From Brevundimonas sp. M20 (GTDB lineage Bacteria > Pseudomonadota > Alphaproteobacteria > Caulobacterales > Caulobacteraceae), in the NCBI RefSeq assembly GCF_006547065.1, contig NZ_CP041243.1, positions 1,565,001 to 1,629,000 of the forward strand: a stretch of 64,000 nt of DNA, written 5' to 3'. The stretch's first letter is position 1. Each line of letters begins with the position of its first letter. A model generated the notes under the pieces. The model saw only the letters and a list, made by a program, of their open reading frames with translations. It was not told where the DNA came from and did no database searches. This document shows positions 19,676 to 28,841 of this stretch, in pieces. The translations under genes were made by a program, and so were the position numbers.

Positions 19676-20437
19676 GTGACCTTCGTTCCGCAGCGACAGC
19701 TTCGCTTCTACATGACCTCGGTGGCGCCCTGCCCCTATCTGCCCGGCCAGACCGAGCGGAAGGTGTTCGCCAACCTGCCGTTCAGCGACGGCGCCCACGT
19801 CAATGACGAGCTGACCCAGGCGGGGTTCCGGCGCAGCCAGAACATCGCCTACCGCCCGGCATGCGAGGCCTGCGAAGCCTGCGTTTCGGTGCGAGTGCCG
19901 GTGGGCGGGTTCGCCTTTTCACGCTCCCAGCGGCGTATTCTGAGGCGCAACGACGACCTGTCGCGCGATCTGGTCGAGGCCGAGGCGACGGCGGAGCAGT
20001 TCGAGCTGCTGCGCCGCTATCTCGGCGCCCGGCATGCCGAGGGCGGTATGAACGGCATGGGCTGGGCCGACTATGTCGCCATGGTCGAGGATACGGCCGT
20101 GCGGACCCATCTGATCGAATATCGCCTGCCGTCGCCGGACGGCGGGCCGGGTGATCTGGTCGGCGTCTGTCTGACCGACCTGCTCTCGGACGGGCTGTCG
20201 ATGGTCTACAGCTTCTTCGATCCGGCGCTGGAGGACCGCAGTCCCGGCCGGTTCGCCATTCTTGACCATATCCGTCAGGCGAATGCGGTGGGCCTGCCCT
20301 ATCTGTACCTCGGCTACTGGGTCCGGGGGTCGCAGAAGATGGACTACAAGGCCTCGTTCCGGCCCATGGAGCAATTGACCCGCTTCGGCTGGCAGCGGAT
20401 GTCGGATCAGCCTGTCGAGGGCACCGAGGTCGAATAG
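19676..20437 (+). CDS. bpt: Aspartate/glutamate leucyltransferase
   Basis: A 253-residue aminoacyl-tRNA-protein transferase that attaches Leu to N-terminal Asp or Glu, marking proteins for ClpAP. The sequence VPQRQLRFYMTS, then SVAPCPYLPGQTERKVFANL and the Cys-rich PACEACEACVSVRVPV, are diagnostic. The C-terminal half has GVCLTDLLSDGLSMVYSFFDP and LPYLYLGYWVRGSQKMDYKA. GTG at 19676 was chosen because GGAG lies 8 bases upstream and the N-terminus then matches family length. Its 3' end overlaps htpX tail-to-tail by 31 bases. Confidence 0.92.
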   Translation: MTFVPQRQLRFYMTSVAPCPYLPGQTERKVFANLPFSDGAHVNDELTQAGFRRSQNIAYRPACEACEACVSVRVPVGGFAFSRSQRRILRRNDDLSRDLVEAEATAEQFELLRRYLGARHAEGGMNGMGWADYVAMVEDTAVRTHLIEYRLPSPDGGPGDLVGVCLTDLLSDGLSMVYSFFDPALEDRSPGRFAILDHIRQANAVGLPYLYLGYWVRGSQKMDYKASFRPMEQLTRFGWQRMSDQPVEGTEVE

Positions 20438-21441
20438 CCGGGGGACGCCGCCAGGGCCTCGCCTGACCAGGGGCCGGGGTCCCGCCCTCCCCCGAACTTC
20501 ACCAGGGCCTCGATGCGCTTCTGGATCGGCGGATGGCTGGCGAACAGGCCTTCGAGACCCACGCCGTCCGGCTGGTTGTCGAGGAACAGCTGCTGGACCT
20601 CATCCGGCCCCTTCAGGCTGGACCGGCCGTCAACCTTGCGCAGGGCCGAGATCATGGCGTCGGGGTTCTTGGTCAGTTCGACCGCGCCGGCGTCGGCCAC
20701 GAACTCGCGGGTCCGGGACAGCATCATGCGAATGACGATGGCCAGGGCGAAGCCGACCACGGCGAAGCCGATGCCGATCAGGATCAGCGGCATGGCGTTC
20801 TTGTTGTCCTCCCGGCGGCGACCGGCGCCGGAGTAGAGCAGACCCCGGAAGACCATCTCGGCGATGACGCTGATGATGCCCGCGAAGATGCTGGCGATCA
20901 TCATGGTCCGCACGTCCTTGTTGATGACGTGGGTCAGTTCGTGGGCCAGCACCGCCTCAAGCTCATCGCGGTTCAGGGTCTGGACCAGCCCGCGCGTAAC
21001 GGTGACGCTGTACTGGCCCTCGTGCAGGCCCGAGGCGAAGGCGTTGAGGCTGTCGCTGTCGATGACGCGCAGGGTCGGGGTCCGCAGACCCCGAGAAATG
21101 GCGAGGTTTTCCAGAAGGTTATAGAGTTCCGGCTCTGTCCGGCGCTCGACCTTTCGGGCGCCGGTCAGCATGTCGATCATCGTCTGGCTGCCGAAGTAGG
21201 CGATGGCGAACCAGAGGCCGGCGATGACGAAGGCCGCGGGCACGGTGAAGCCCAGCCACGACGCGGCCAGCGCCATGTCGTCAACGAGCCCCTTGCCCGT
21301 TCCCGGCAGGACGCCCATCCCCATCAGGACCAGCTGCACCCCGTACAGGATGAAGCCCACCAGAATAGGGAAGGTCGCCAGCAGCAGGATCGACCGGGTG
21401 TTATTCGCCCAGATGTGGGTCTGGAGCCCGACGGCGCCCAT
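20407..21441 (-). CDS. HtpX-like M48 membrane metalloprotease
   Basis: A 344-residue protein with two N-terminal membrane segments (about 17-45 and 62-85), the zinc motif HELTH at residues 167-171 and the third ligand Glu246 in TREFVADAGAVELT, plus two further membrane segments at 180-202 and 218-240. M48 proteases degrade damaged inner-membrane proteins. The gene follows lemA by 9 bases, a common pairing of LemA with an M48 protease. The coding end overlaps bpt on the other strand. Confidence 0.92.
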   Translation of the reverse strand: MGAVGLQTHIWANNTRSILLLATFPILVGFILYGVQLVLMGMGVLPGTGKGLVDDMALAASWLGFTVPAAFVIAGLWFAIAYFGSQTMIDMLTGARKVERRTEPELYNLLENLAISRGLRTPTLRVIDSDSLNAFASGLHEGQYSVTVTRGLVQTLNRDELEAVLAHELTHVINKDVRTMMIASIFAGIISVIAEMVFRGLLYSGAGRRREDNKNAMPLILIGIGFAVVGFALAIVIRMMLSRTREFVADAGAVELTKNPDAMISALRKVDGRSSLKGPDEVQQLFLDNQPDGVGLEGLFASHPPIQKRIEALVKFGGGRDPGPWSGEALAASPGYSTSVPSTG

Positions 21442-21450
21442 GATCGCGAC

Positions 21451-22020
21451 TTAGAACTTCACCTGCGGCGGCGCGGCGTTCAGCGCGGCGCGCTCACCCT
21501 CGCCCACGTCGAAGAAGGGCTTGTCCGAGCCGAAGCCGAACAGACCGGCGAACAGGATGGTCGGGAACTGACGACGGACGGCGTTGAACTCGCCCACGGC
21601 GCTGTTGAAGAAGCGACGGGCGGCGGCCAGCTTGTTCTCGATGTCCGACAGTTCGGCCGAGAGTTGCTGGAAATTGGTGTTGGCCTTCAGGTCCGGATAG
21701 GCCTCGGACACCGCGAACAGGCGGCCCAGGGCGCCGGTCAGCATGTTCTCGGCCTGCACCTTGTCGTTGACCGAGGTGGCGCCGGCGGCGGCGGCGCGGG
21801 CCTGGGTCACGGCGTCCAGGGTGCCGCGCTCGTGCGTGGCGTAGCCCTTCACCGTCTCGACGAGGTTCGGAATCAGGTCCTGACGCTGCTTCAGCTGGAC
21901 GTCGATGTCCGCGAACGACTGGTCGGCGCGTTGATCCAGCGCGACCAGCTTGTTGTAGCCGCCGATGGCGATGAACAGCAGCACGACGACGATGACGCCG
22001 ATGATGATCCAGGTGATCAT
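21451..22020 (-). CDS. lemA: LemA family protein
   Basis: A 189-residue protein with one N-terminal membrane helix (about residues 2-20, WIIIGVIVVVLLFIAIGGYN) followed by the family block DVQLKQRQDLIPNLVETVKGYA and an alpha-helical body ending in a short tail. Role is unknown; LemA proteins frequently lie next to M48 proteases as here. The ATG at 22020 is preceded by GGAG at 7 bases; a TTG four codons earlier was rejected because it would place the ribosome binding site inside the gene. Confidence 0.92.
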   Translation of the reverse strand: MITWIIIGVIVVVLLFIAIGGYNKLVALDQRADQSFADIDVQLKQRQDLIPNLVETVKGYATHERGTLDAVTQARAAAAGATSVNDKVQAENMLTGALGRLFAVSEAYPDLKANTNFQQLSAELSDIENKLAAARRFFNSAVGEFNAVRRQFPTILFAGLFGFGSDKPFFDVGEGERAALNAAPPQVKF

Positions 22021-22110
22021 TTCATTCTCCAACCGACCGGAGGCCCGGTCCTTCCGTGATTATCGCGCGACAGGGCCGCGCTTGATAATGAAATCGGCGT
22101 CACCCGTCGT

Positions 22111-24324
22111 TCAGCGGAACTTCCGCATGCCGCGCGGGCCCTGACGGCCGGCCTGGGCGCGCTTGCCCAGCCAGTCCTTCCAGTCCGGCCAGTTGCGACG
22201 GCGACCGCCGCCGTCGGCCCATTCCGGCCCCTGTTCGGCGTTGAAGACGGTGACATCGACCAGACCGCCCTGTTTGAAATTCTGCAGCTTCACGCCCTTG
22301 CCGCGGCCCATTTCGGGCAGTTCGGCCAGCGGGAAGATCAACGCCTTGATGTTCTCGCCGATGGTGGCGATGTGATCGCCCGCCGGAGATTGAGGCACGC
22401 GCAGGGCCGCGAGAAGCTCGCCGTTCAGCACCTGTTTGCCGCCGCGCTTCTGGGCCAGCAGGTCGTCTTCCGGCGCGATGAAGCCGTAGCCGGCCTTCGA
22501 GGCGATCAGCAGCTTGCCGCCCGGCTGGTGGGCCAGCAGGTTGATGATCTCGGCCTTCTCGTCCAGCTCGATCATCAGGCGCAGCGGCTCGCCATGGCCG
22601 CGCCCGGAGGCCAGCTTGTCGGCGCCGACGGTGAAAATGCGGCCGTCGGAGGCCGCGACCAGCAGTTTGTCGGTCGTCCAGGCGGGCACCAGGAAGGCCA
22701 GGCTGTCGCCTTCCTTGAACTTCAGTTCCGACGGGTCCTCGACCTTGCCCTTGGCGGCGCGGATCCAGCCGCGCTCCGACAGGATGACGGTGATCGCCTC
22801 GCGCGGAATGAAGGCTTCGGGGGCGACGAAGGCGGAGGTGTCCACGGCTTCGGCGATGGTGGTGCGACGCGGCGAGATCAGGGCCTTGCGAACGGCTTCG
22901 AGGTCCTTGCCGATCTGCTTCCACTGCTTGGCTGGCGAGGTCGAAAGTGATTGCAGGGTGGCAAGTTCTTCCGACAGTTCCTTGAATTCGTTTTCAATCG
23001 CCATCTCCTCGATGCGCGCCAGCTGACGCAGCCGGGTGTCGAGGATGTAGTCGGACTGCATCTCGGTCAGGCCGAAGCGGGCGATCAGGACGGCCTTGGG
23101 CTGTTCCTCTTCGCGGACGATGCGAATGACCTCGTCGAGGTTGAGGAAGACGATCCGCAGACCTTCCAGAAGATGCAGGCGCTTCTCGACGCGCTCGATC
23201 CGCCATTGGGCGCGTCGGATCAGAACTTCCTGACGGTGATCGAGGAAGGCGCGCAGACAGGCCTTCAGACCCAGAACGCGGGGCGTTCCGGTGCCGTCCA
23301 GAACGTTCATATTGATGGGGAAGCGGACTTCCAGGTCAGAAAGCTTGAACAGGCTTTCCATAAGAACTTCAGGCTCTACGGTCCGGGTCTTTGGCTCGAG
23401 GATCAGGCGAATGTCCTCCGCCGACTCGTCGCGTACATCGCCCAGCAGAGGGGCCTTCTTGTTCTCGATGAGGTCGGCCAGCGCCTCGATCAGGCGCGAC
23501 TTCTGCACCTGATACGGAATCTCGGTGATGATGATGCGCCAGACGCCGCGGCCCAAATCCTCGGTCTCCCAGCGGGCGCGCAGGCGCACCCCGCCCCGGC
23601 CTGTCTCATAGGCATCGAGGATGGAGGCGTGCCCCTCAACCGACACGCCGCCCGTCGGGAAGTCCGGTCCCGGCACGCGGGTGACCAGTTCCTCGGTCGT
23701 CGCATCGGGGTTTTCGAGCAGCAGGTGGCAGGCGTCGATCAGTTCGCCGACGTTGTGCGGCGGGATCGAGGTCGCCATGCCGACCGCGATGCCCGACGAA
23801 CCGTTGGCCAGCAGGTTCGGGAAACCTGCGGGCAGGACGACCGGCTCCTCGTCCTGATCATCGTAGGTGGGACGGAAGTCGACGGCGTTCTGGTCGATGC
23901 CCTCCATCAACAGGACGGCGGCGGGCGTCAGCTTGCACTCGGTGTAGCGCATGGCCGCGGCGCTATCGCCGTCGATGTTGCCGAAATTGCCCTGACCGTC
24001 GACCAGCGGATAGCGCTGGGAGAAGTCCTGGGCGAGGCGGACCAGGGCGTCATAGATCGAGGCGTCGCCGTGCGGGTGATAGCCGCCCATGACCTCGCCG
24101 ACGACCTTGGCGCATTTGCGCGCGGCCGCCTGCGGGTTCAGCCGCATCTGGTGCATGGCGTACATGATCCGGCGGTGCACCGGCTTGAATCCGTCGCGCA
24201 CGTCCGGGAGGGCCCGGTTGGTGATGGTCGACAGGGCGTAGGCGAGGTAGCGCCTGGACAGCGCGTCGCCCATCGGCTCGTCAACGATGCGGCCGCCCTC
24301 GGGCGGAGGCGTATGAATGCTCAT
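22111..24324 (-). CDS. parC: DNA topoisomerase IV subunit A
   Basis: A 737-residue type II topoisomerase subunit. The winged-helix active site is [13 protein letters not shown] with the DNA-attacking Tyr127; upstream are [17 protein letters not shown] and [17 protein letters not shown], which contain the quinolone-region positions. The tower and coiled coil fill residues 150-490, and the C-terminal pinwheel domain begins near 500. Length (737) fits ParC rather than GyrA (about 900). It unlinks replicated chromosomes. parE is not in the window. Confidence 0.95.
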   Translation of the reverse strand: MSIHTPPPEGGRIVDEPMGDALSRRYLAYALSTITNRALPDVRDGFKPVHRRIMYAMHQMRLNPQAAARKCAKVVGEVMGGYHPHGDASIYDALVRLAQDFSQRYPLVDGQGNFGNIDGDSAAAMRYTECKLTPAAVLLMEGIDQNAVDFRPTYDDQDEEPVVLPAGFPNLLANGSSGIAVGMATSIPPHNVGELIDACHLLLENPDATTEELVTRVPGPDFPTGGVSVEGHASILDAYETGRGGVRLRARWETEDLGRGVWRIIITEIPYQVQKSRLIEALADLIENKKAPLLGDVRDESAEDIRLILEPKTRTVEPEVLMESLFKLSDLEVRFPINMNVLDGTGTPRVLGLKACLRAFLDHRQEVLIRRAQWRIERVEKRLHLLEGLRIVFLNLDEVIRIVREEEQPKAVLIARFGLTEMQSDYILDTRLRQLARIEEMAIENEFKELSEELATLQSLSTSPAKQWKQIGKDLEAVRKALISPRRTTIAEAVDTSAFVAPEAFIPREAITVILSERGWIRAAKGKVEDPSELKFKEGDSLAFLVPAWTTDKLLVAASDGRIFTVGADKLASGRGHGEPLRLMIELDEKAEIINLLAHQPGGKLLIASKAGYGFIAPEDDLLAQKRGGKQVLNGELLAALRVPQSPAGDHIATIGENIKALIFPLAELPEMGRGKGVKLQNFKQGGLVDVTVFNAEQGPEWADGGGRRRNWPDWKDWLGKRAQAGRQGPRGMRKFR

Positions 24325-24387
24325 GGGGTCCGAATCGGCAATCTGAGCCCGGAAGTCTAGCGGTCAGAGTCCGGTCCGGTTCGAATT

Positions 24388-24414
24388 TAGCGGACATAGC
24401 GGACATATCGGACC
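24388..24414. repeat. Three 9-bp direct repeats upstream of parC
   Basis: TAGCGGACA at 24388-24396, an identical copy at 24397-24405, and TATCGGACC at 24406-24414 (two differences). They lie about 65-90 bases upstream of the parC start, in the 112-base gap after the preceding gene. They may be a regulator binding array or a chance microrepeat. Confidence 0.6.
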
Positions 24415-24436
24415 CTGTGTCCACAGCCGGATGCGT

Positions 24437-24952
24437 TCACCCGTCCTCCTGTTCGTCGGGCGGCGAGTGCTCATGCATCATTTCCGCCCGGATGTAGTCG
24501 GCGTCCCGGTAGACCACCCCGGTCAGGTCGGCGCGGCGGTCGCGCAGATCTGTGGTTAGACGCGCCACGCGGAGCCAGGCCGCCGTCTGGACCGGTCCAT
24601 CCAGGGCTGCGCACTCGGCCGCCCGTCGGAAAGCGAAGCGGGCGAGTTCGGTGACGTCAGGGGTGAACAGCAGGTCATGGAGGTCCTGTCTGTTCAGATC
24701 ATCGATCTGCGCCAAGGCGGGATAGACCTGTTCTTCCTGTCCCCGCTGGTCGCGGGGACGAGGACGCAGGGCCTCGGTGTCGGCGTCGCGCCGCCAGTTC
24801 TCCAGCGCGGCGCGGCGGCGAATGCTGCGGTCCGCGAGGTCATAGCGCTCAGCCAGAAGCAGGGTGGAAGCGCCAGCGCAGTAGTCATGGCGAATAGCGG
24901 TCCAGACGTCTTCCGGGCGGTGGGTGCGGTTGATGCAGGGGGGCTGTGTCAT
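24437..24952 (-). CDS. Hypothetical protein with N-terminal HTH-like segment
   Basis: A 171-residue protein. Residues 10-50 (EDVWTAIRHDYCAGASTLLLAERYDLADRS in outline, then IRRRAALENWRRDAD) resemble helix-turn-helix regions that read 'when stimulus, scan sequence' in small terminase or transposase-like proteins. The rest is helical and acidic, ending HSPPDEQEDG. No enzyme motif is visible. It points toward parC from 112 bases upstream on the same strand. The ATG at 24952 was chosen over an in-frame start at 25012 because the latter adds 20 residues of low-complexity, unmatched sequence. DNA binding is inferred, not established. Confidence 0.6.
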   Translation of the reverse strand: MTQPPCINRTHRPEDVWTAIRHDYCAGASTLLLAERYDLADRSIRRRAALENWRRDADTEALRPRPRDQRGQEEQVYPALAQIDDLNRQDLHDLLFTPDVTELARFAFRRAAECAALDGPVQTAAWLRVARLTTDLRDRRADLTGVVYRDADYIRAEMMHEHSPPDEQEDG

Positions 24953-25116
24953 GTCTTGTATTTTCGCCTCTGTCGGAGGCGTGCGAGGCAAATGGCGAAC
25001 TGTAAAAAACAACGCCCTGACAATGCTGAATTTCTTCGCACAAATTCGGCTGAACTTTTGTCGGTGGCTGGCTCCAAGGCGGGCATTGCCTATGTGGGAA
25101 GCAACGGAGTTTCGTC

Positions 25117-26196
25117 ATGCAGACCGCCCTCACCCGCCGACTGAACCTGCGCCATCCGATTATCCAGGCGCCGATGGCGGGCACCTCGACGCCGGAGATG
25201 GCGGCGGCGGTGACGGAGGCCGGCGGGCTGGGCTCCATCGCCATCGGTTCGGTGGGCGTGGACGAGGCGCGGGCCGCGATCCGCAAGACCCGGGCGCTGA
25301 CCGGCGGGCCGTTCAACGTCAACGTCTTCTGCCATGATCCCGTCGAAGCCGATCCGGCGCGCAACGCCGACTGGATCGACAGCCTGAAGCCGTGGTTCGC
25401 GGCCTTCGGCGCCGAGCCGCCAGTCGAGCTGAAGAACATCTATCGCAGCTTCCGCGTGGACGACGCGGCGCTGGCCCTGCTGATCGAGGAACGGCCCGCC
25501 GTGGTCAGCTTTCATTTCGGCCTGCCGGACGCGGCGCGGATCGCGGCGCTGAAGGCGGCGGGGATCGTGCTGCTGGCCACTGCGACCTCGCCGCAGGAAG
25601 GGCGCGCGGTTCAGGGGGCGGGCATCGACATGGTGATCGCGCAGGGCGTCGAGGCGGGCGGGCATCGGGGGGTGTTCGATCCGGCGGACGATCCCCGCTT
25701 CGCCACCCTGCCCCTGACCCGGCTTTTGTCGACGGCGCTGGACATTCCGGTGATCGCGGCGGGCGGGATCATGGACGGCGCGGGCGTGGCGGCGGCGCTG
25801 GCGCTGGGCGCGGCGGGGGCTCAACTGGGCACCGCCTTCGTCGCGTGCCCGGAAAGCGCGGCGGGCGCAACCTATCGGGCGAAGCTGGCCGGAGCGGATG
25901 CGGGACGCACACGGGTCAGCGCGGCCATCTCGGGGCGACCCGCGCGGGGGCTGGAGAATGACTTCATGCGCCGCGCCGACGAGGGCCGGATCGCGCCCTA
26001 TCCGTTCGCCTATGACATCGGCAAGGCGCTGAACGCGGCGGCCACGGCGGCGGGCGATACGGGCTATATGCCCAACTGGGCCGGTCAGGGCGCGCCGTTG
26101 AGCCGGGCGATGCCGGCGGAGGCCCTCGTTGAGACGCTGGTCCGGGAGACGCGTCAGGCGCTGGGCCGCATGGGCGATCTGCGTGCCCAGGAATGA
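25117..26196 (+). CDS. Nitronate monooxygenase (2-nitropropane dioxygenase family)
   Basis: A 359-residue FMN-dependent TIM-barrel enzyme that oxidises alkyl nitronates such as propionate-3-nitronate. Signatures: LRHPIIQAPMAGTSTPEMAAAVTEAGGLGSIA at the N-terminus (FMN phosphate and barrel strand 1), AQGVEAGGHRGVF with the catalytic-region His, and AAGGIMDGAGVAAALALGAAGAQLGTAFV with the phosphate-binding loop. The class I enzyme pattern fits. The natural role is usually detoxification. A 164-base leader precedes it, divergent from the HTH-like gene. Confidence 0.9.
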   Translation: MQTALTRRLNLRHPIIQAPMAGTSTPEMAAAVTEAGGLGSIAIGSVGVDEARAAIRKTRALTGGPFNVNVFCHDPVEADPARNADWIDSLKPWFAAFGAEPPVELKNIYRSFRVDDAALALLIEERPAVVSFHFGLPDAARIAALKAAGIVLLATATSPQEGRAVQGAGIDMVIAQGVEAGGHRGVFDPADDPRFATLPLTRLLSTALDIPVIAAGGIMDGAGVAAALALGAAGAQLGTAFVACPESAAGATYRAKLAGADAGRTRVSAAISGRPARGLENDFMRRADEGRIAPYPFAYDIGKALNAAATAAGDTGYMPNWAGQGAPLSRAMPAEALVETLVRETRQALGRMGDLRAQE

Positions 26197-26251
26197 TCCG
26201 GACCGCCCCGTCGACGTATCCGGACTGTAGCCGCATCGGAAAGGCCCTCGC

Positions 26252-27979
26252 ATGATCCTGTTCCTGCTCTCCTATCTGGCCGGCGCCCTGACCATCGTCA
26301 GCCCCTGCATCCTGCCCGTTCTGCCATTCGTCTTCGCCCGCGCCGACCGTCCTTTCATGCGCAACGGCTTTCCGTTGCTGGCCGGGATGGCGGTCACCTT
26401 CGCCGGCGTCGCCACCCTCGCGGCGTTGGGCGGAGGATGGGCGGTGCGGGCCAATGAGGTCGGGCGCTGGATCGCTCTGGCCGTGATGGCCGTGCTGGGC
26501 CTGAGTCTTCTGGTTCCGGCCCTCGGCGACCGGCTGATGCGGCCTTTCGTGAGCATGGGGTCATGGCTGACCGACCGGGTGGAGACCCGATCGGGCGACG
26601 AGGGCGACGTGCGCGCGTCCCTGCTGCTGGGCGTGGCGACCGGCCTGCTGTGGGCGCCCTGCGCCGGGCCGATCCTGGGCGTGATCCTGACCGGCGCGGC
26701 CTTGCAGGGGGCGGGCGTGGGATCGACCGTTCTGCTGCTGGCCTATGCGGCGGGGGCGGCGACGTCCCTGGCCCTGGCCCTGCTGACCGGCGGGCGGGTG
26801 TTCAGGGCGATGAAAGGCGCGCTGGGGGCCGGGGAATGGCTGAGGCGCGGTCTGGGGGCGCTTGTGCTGGTCGGGGTCGCCGCCATCGCCCTGGGGCTCG
26901 ACACCGGGCTGCTGACCCGCATCTCCGCCGCCGGAACCGCCCGGATCGAACAGACCCTGCTGACGTCCATCGGTCGCGGCGTGCCGCTGAACCGTGCGCC
27001 GGAGGATGTGAGCGATCTGCCCGTCGAGGGCGTCATGCCGCCGCTGAGCGGGGCGACGACCTGGATCAACTCCCCGCCCCTGACGACCGGGCAGCTGCGC
27101 GGGAAGGTCGTGCTCGTCGATTTCTGGACCTATTCCTGCATCAACTGCCTGCGTTCCATTCCCTATGTGAAGGCGTGGGAGGAGAAGTACCGGGAACAGG
27201 GGCTGGTCGTGATCGGCGTCCACACGCCCGAGTTCGCCTTCGAGAAGTCCGAGACCAATGTCCGTCAGAACATCGAGCGGCTGGGCGTGAACTATCCGGT
27301 CGCGATGGACAATGACTTCGCCATCTGGCGCGCGTTCCGGAACAACTACTGGCCCGCCCACTATTTCATTGATGCACAAGGCCGCATCCGCCACCACCAT
27401 TTCGGCGAGGGGGATTACGAGGGGTCGGAGCGGGTCATCCAGCAGTTGCTGAAGGAGGCCGGCGCACAGGTCGAAGGCGGCACGGTGCGGGTCGAGGGCG
27501 CGGGCGCCGCCGCCCCCGCCGATTTCGCGCGCATCGCCTCGCCCGAGACCTATGTCGGCTATGCCCGGGCGGAGAATTTCCGCTCGCCCGGCGGATTCGC
27601 CCGGGATGTGGTGAAGGACTATGTCGCCCGGCCGCTGTCACTGAACGAATGGAGCCTGGCGGGGCGCTGGCGGGTGACGGACGAGCATGCCGACCTGCGG
27701 GCCGCCGGGGGACGCGTCGCCTTCCGCTTCCGGGCGCGGGATCTGCATCTGGTCATGGGACCGGGCGCGACCGGCGCCTCGCCCCGCTTCCGGGTCCGGA
27801 TCGACGGCCAGCCGCCGCGCGGGGACGCAGGGGCGGACATCAATGCCGAAGGGCTGGGTCGGATCGAGAGCGAACGACTGTATCAGCTGGTTCGGCAGTC
27901 GGGAGAGGTGCGGGAGCGGGTGTTCGAGATCGAGTTTCTCGATCCCGGCGCGCAGGTCTTCGCCTTCACCTTCGGCTAG
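26252..27979 (+). CDS. DipZ-type CcdA-thioredoxin fusion protein
   Basis: A 575-residue protein in three parts. Residues 1-230 are a CcdA/DsbD-like membrane domain starting LSYLAGALTIVSPCILPVLP, with its Cys14-like residue and a second Cys in LWAPCAGPILGV; both move electrons across the membrane. Residues 270-420 are a thioredoxin-like domain with the active site C296-I-N-C299 in WTYSCINCLRSIPY. From about 430 to the end is a beta-rich module seen in Mycobacterium DipZ, often described as carbohydrate-binding-like. It should carry reducing power to periplasmic thiols. The gene stands alone between the monooxygenase and recO. Confidence 0.88.
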   Translation: MILFLLSYLAGALTIVSPCILPVLPFVFARADRPFMRNGFPLLAGMAVTFAGVATLAALGGGWAVRANEVGRWIALAVMAVLGLSLLVPALGDRLMRPFVSMGSWLTDRVETRSGDEGDVRASLLLGVATGLLWAPCAGPILGVILTGAALQGAGVGSTVLLLAYAAGAATSLALALLTGGRVFRAMKGALGAGEWLRRGLGALVLVGVAAIALGLDTGLLTRISAAGTARIEQTLLTSIGRGVPLNRAPEDVSDLPVEGVMPPLSGATTWINSPPLTTGQLRGKVVLVDFWTYSCINCLRSIPYVKAWEEKYREQGLVVIGVHTPEFAFEKSETNVRQNIERLGVNYPVAMDNDFAIWRAFRNNYWPAHYFIDAQGRIRHHHFGEGDYEGSERVIQQLLKEAGAQVEGGTVRVEGAGAAAPADFARIASPETYVGYARAENFRSPGGFARDVVKDYVARPLSLNEWSLAGRWRVTDEHADLRAAGGRVAFRFRARDLHLVMGPGATGASPRFRVRIDGQPPRGDAGADINAEGLGRIESERLYQLVRQSGEVRERVFEIEFLDPGAQVFAFTFG

Positions 27980-27982
27980 CGC

Positions 27983-28714
27983 CTAGAGCCGCCCGGACTG
28001 GCGCAGCTTGTCGATCATCCAGACCCGGGCGGGCGGCAGGGGGCGGTCCAGCGGGTGGAAGACGAACTGTTCGAGGAAGTGGCCGGTCAGGTCGAAGCCG
28101 TCGCCGATGTCGCCGTCGGCCAGACCCGCCTGGGCGCCCAGCATGAAGGGCGGCAGCTTCAGCAGCTTTCCGGCGTAGGGCTCGCCCGCCTCGCGGCTGA
28201 CGGCGCGGCCGGTGCGGGGGCTGACCCAGCACAGGTCGTCGGTCGAGCCGGTGGCGGCGCAGCGGCTGAGATCCAGGCCGAAGCCGAGATCCTCCAGCAG
28301 CCCCGCCTCGAACCGGACGAAGACGGCGGGCCAGACGTCCGGGAGGATGAAGGCGCCCATCAGCGCCTCGAAAGCGAGGAAGGCGCCGGGGTGCGGCTCG
28401 CGCTCCGGCAGGGCGCCCTGCGCCACCGCGGCGGCGGCGGCCAGACCGGTCAGGGCCATGGGGTCATCGAACAGGGCGCTGGGCCCCTCGCCCACCGGCT
28501 CCAGACGCGCCGTGCCCAGATGCTCGCTGGTGCGGGCGCGGACCTCGGCCACGACCCGGGCGCCGGGCTGCAGAAAGGGCTTCATCTTGCGCGAGGCGCC
28601 GCCCGCGACATAGGCCGCGCGCCGCCCCTGCCCCTCGGTCAGCAGATCGACCACCACGCCGGTGTCGCCATGGGCGCGGGCGGAAAGGACGAAGGCGTCT
28701 TCGGTGAAGTCCAT
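27983..28714 (-). CDS. recO: DNA repair protein RecO
   Basis: A 243-residue protein. The OB-fold N-terminus is DFTEDAFVLSARAHGDTGVVVDLLTEGQGR followed by AAYVAGGASRKMKPFLQPG, typical of RecO. The C-terminal helical part includes FEAGLLEDLGFGLDLSRCAATG with the family Cys; the paired zinc-finger cysteines found in some RecO proteins are incomplete. RecO works with RecR to load RecA on SSB-coated single strands. It converges with the DipZ-type gene (3-base gap). Confidence 0.93.
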   Translation of the reverse strand: MDFTEDAFVLSARAHGDTGVVVDLLTEGQGRRAAYVAGGASRKMKPFLQPGARVVAEVRARTSEHLGTARLEPVGEGPSALFDDPMALTGLAAAAAVAQGALPEREPHPGAFLAFEALMGAFILPDVWPAVFVRFEAGLLEDLGFGLDLSRCAATGSTDDLCWVSPRTGRAVSREAGEPYAGKLLKLPPFMLGAQAGLADGDIGDGFDLTGHFLEQFVFHPLDRPLPPARVWMIDKLRQSGRL

Positions 28715-28841
28715 GAGGGTTGCTTTAGCCTGCGGAACGTCCGGGGAACAGCCGCCGGATTATCCAGAAAGCTCCGCGCCTTGTCGGCGGCTGTCCCGAT
28801 GGGCTACGGTCAGGGCGTACAGAGTTCGCCGGGGGGCGTTT

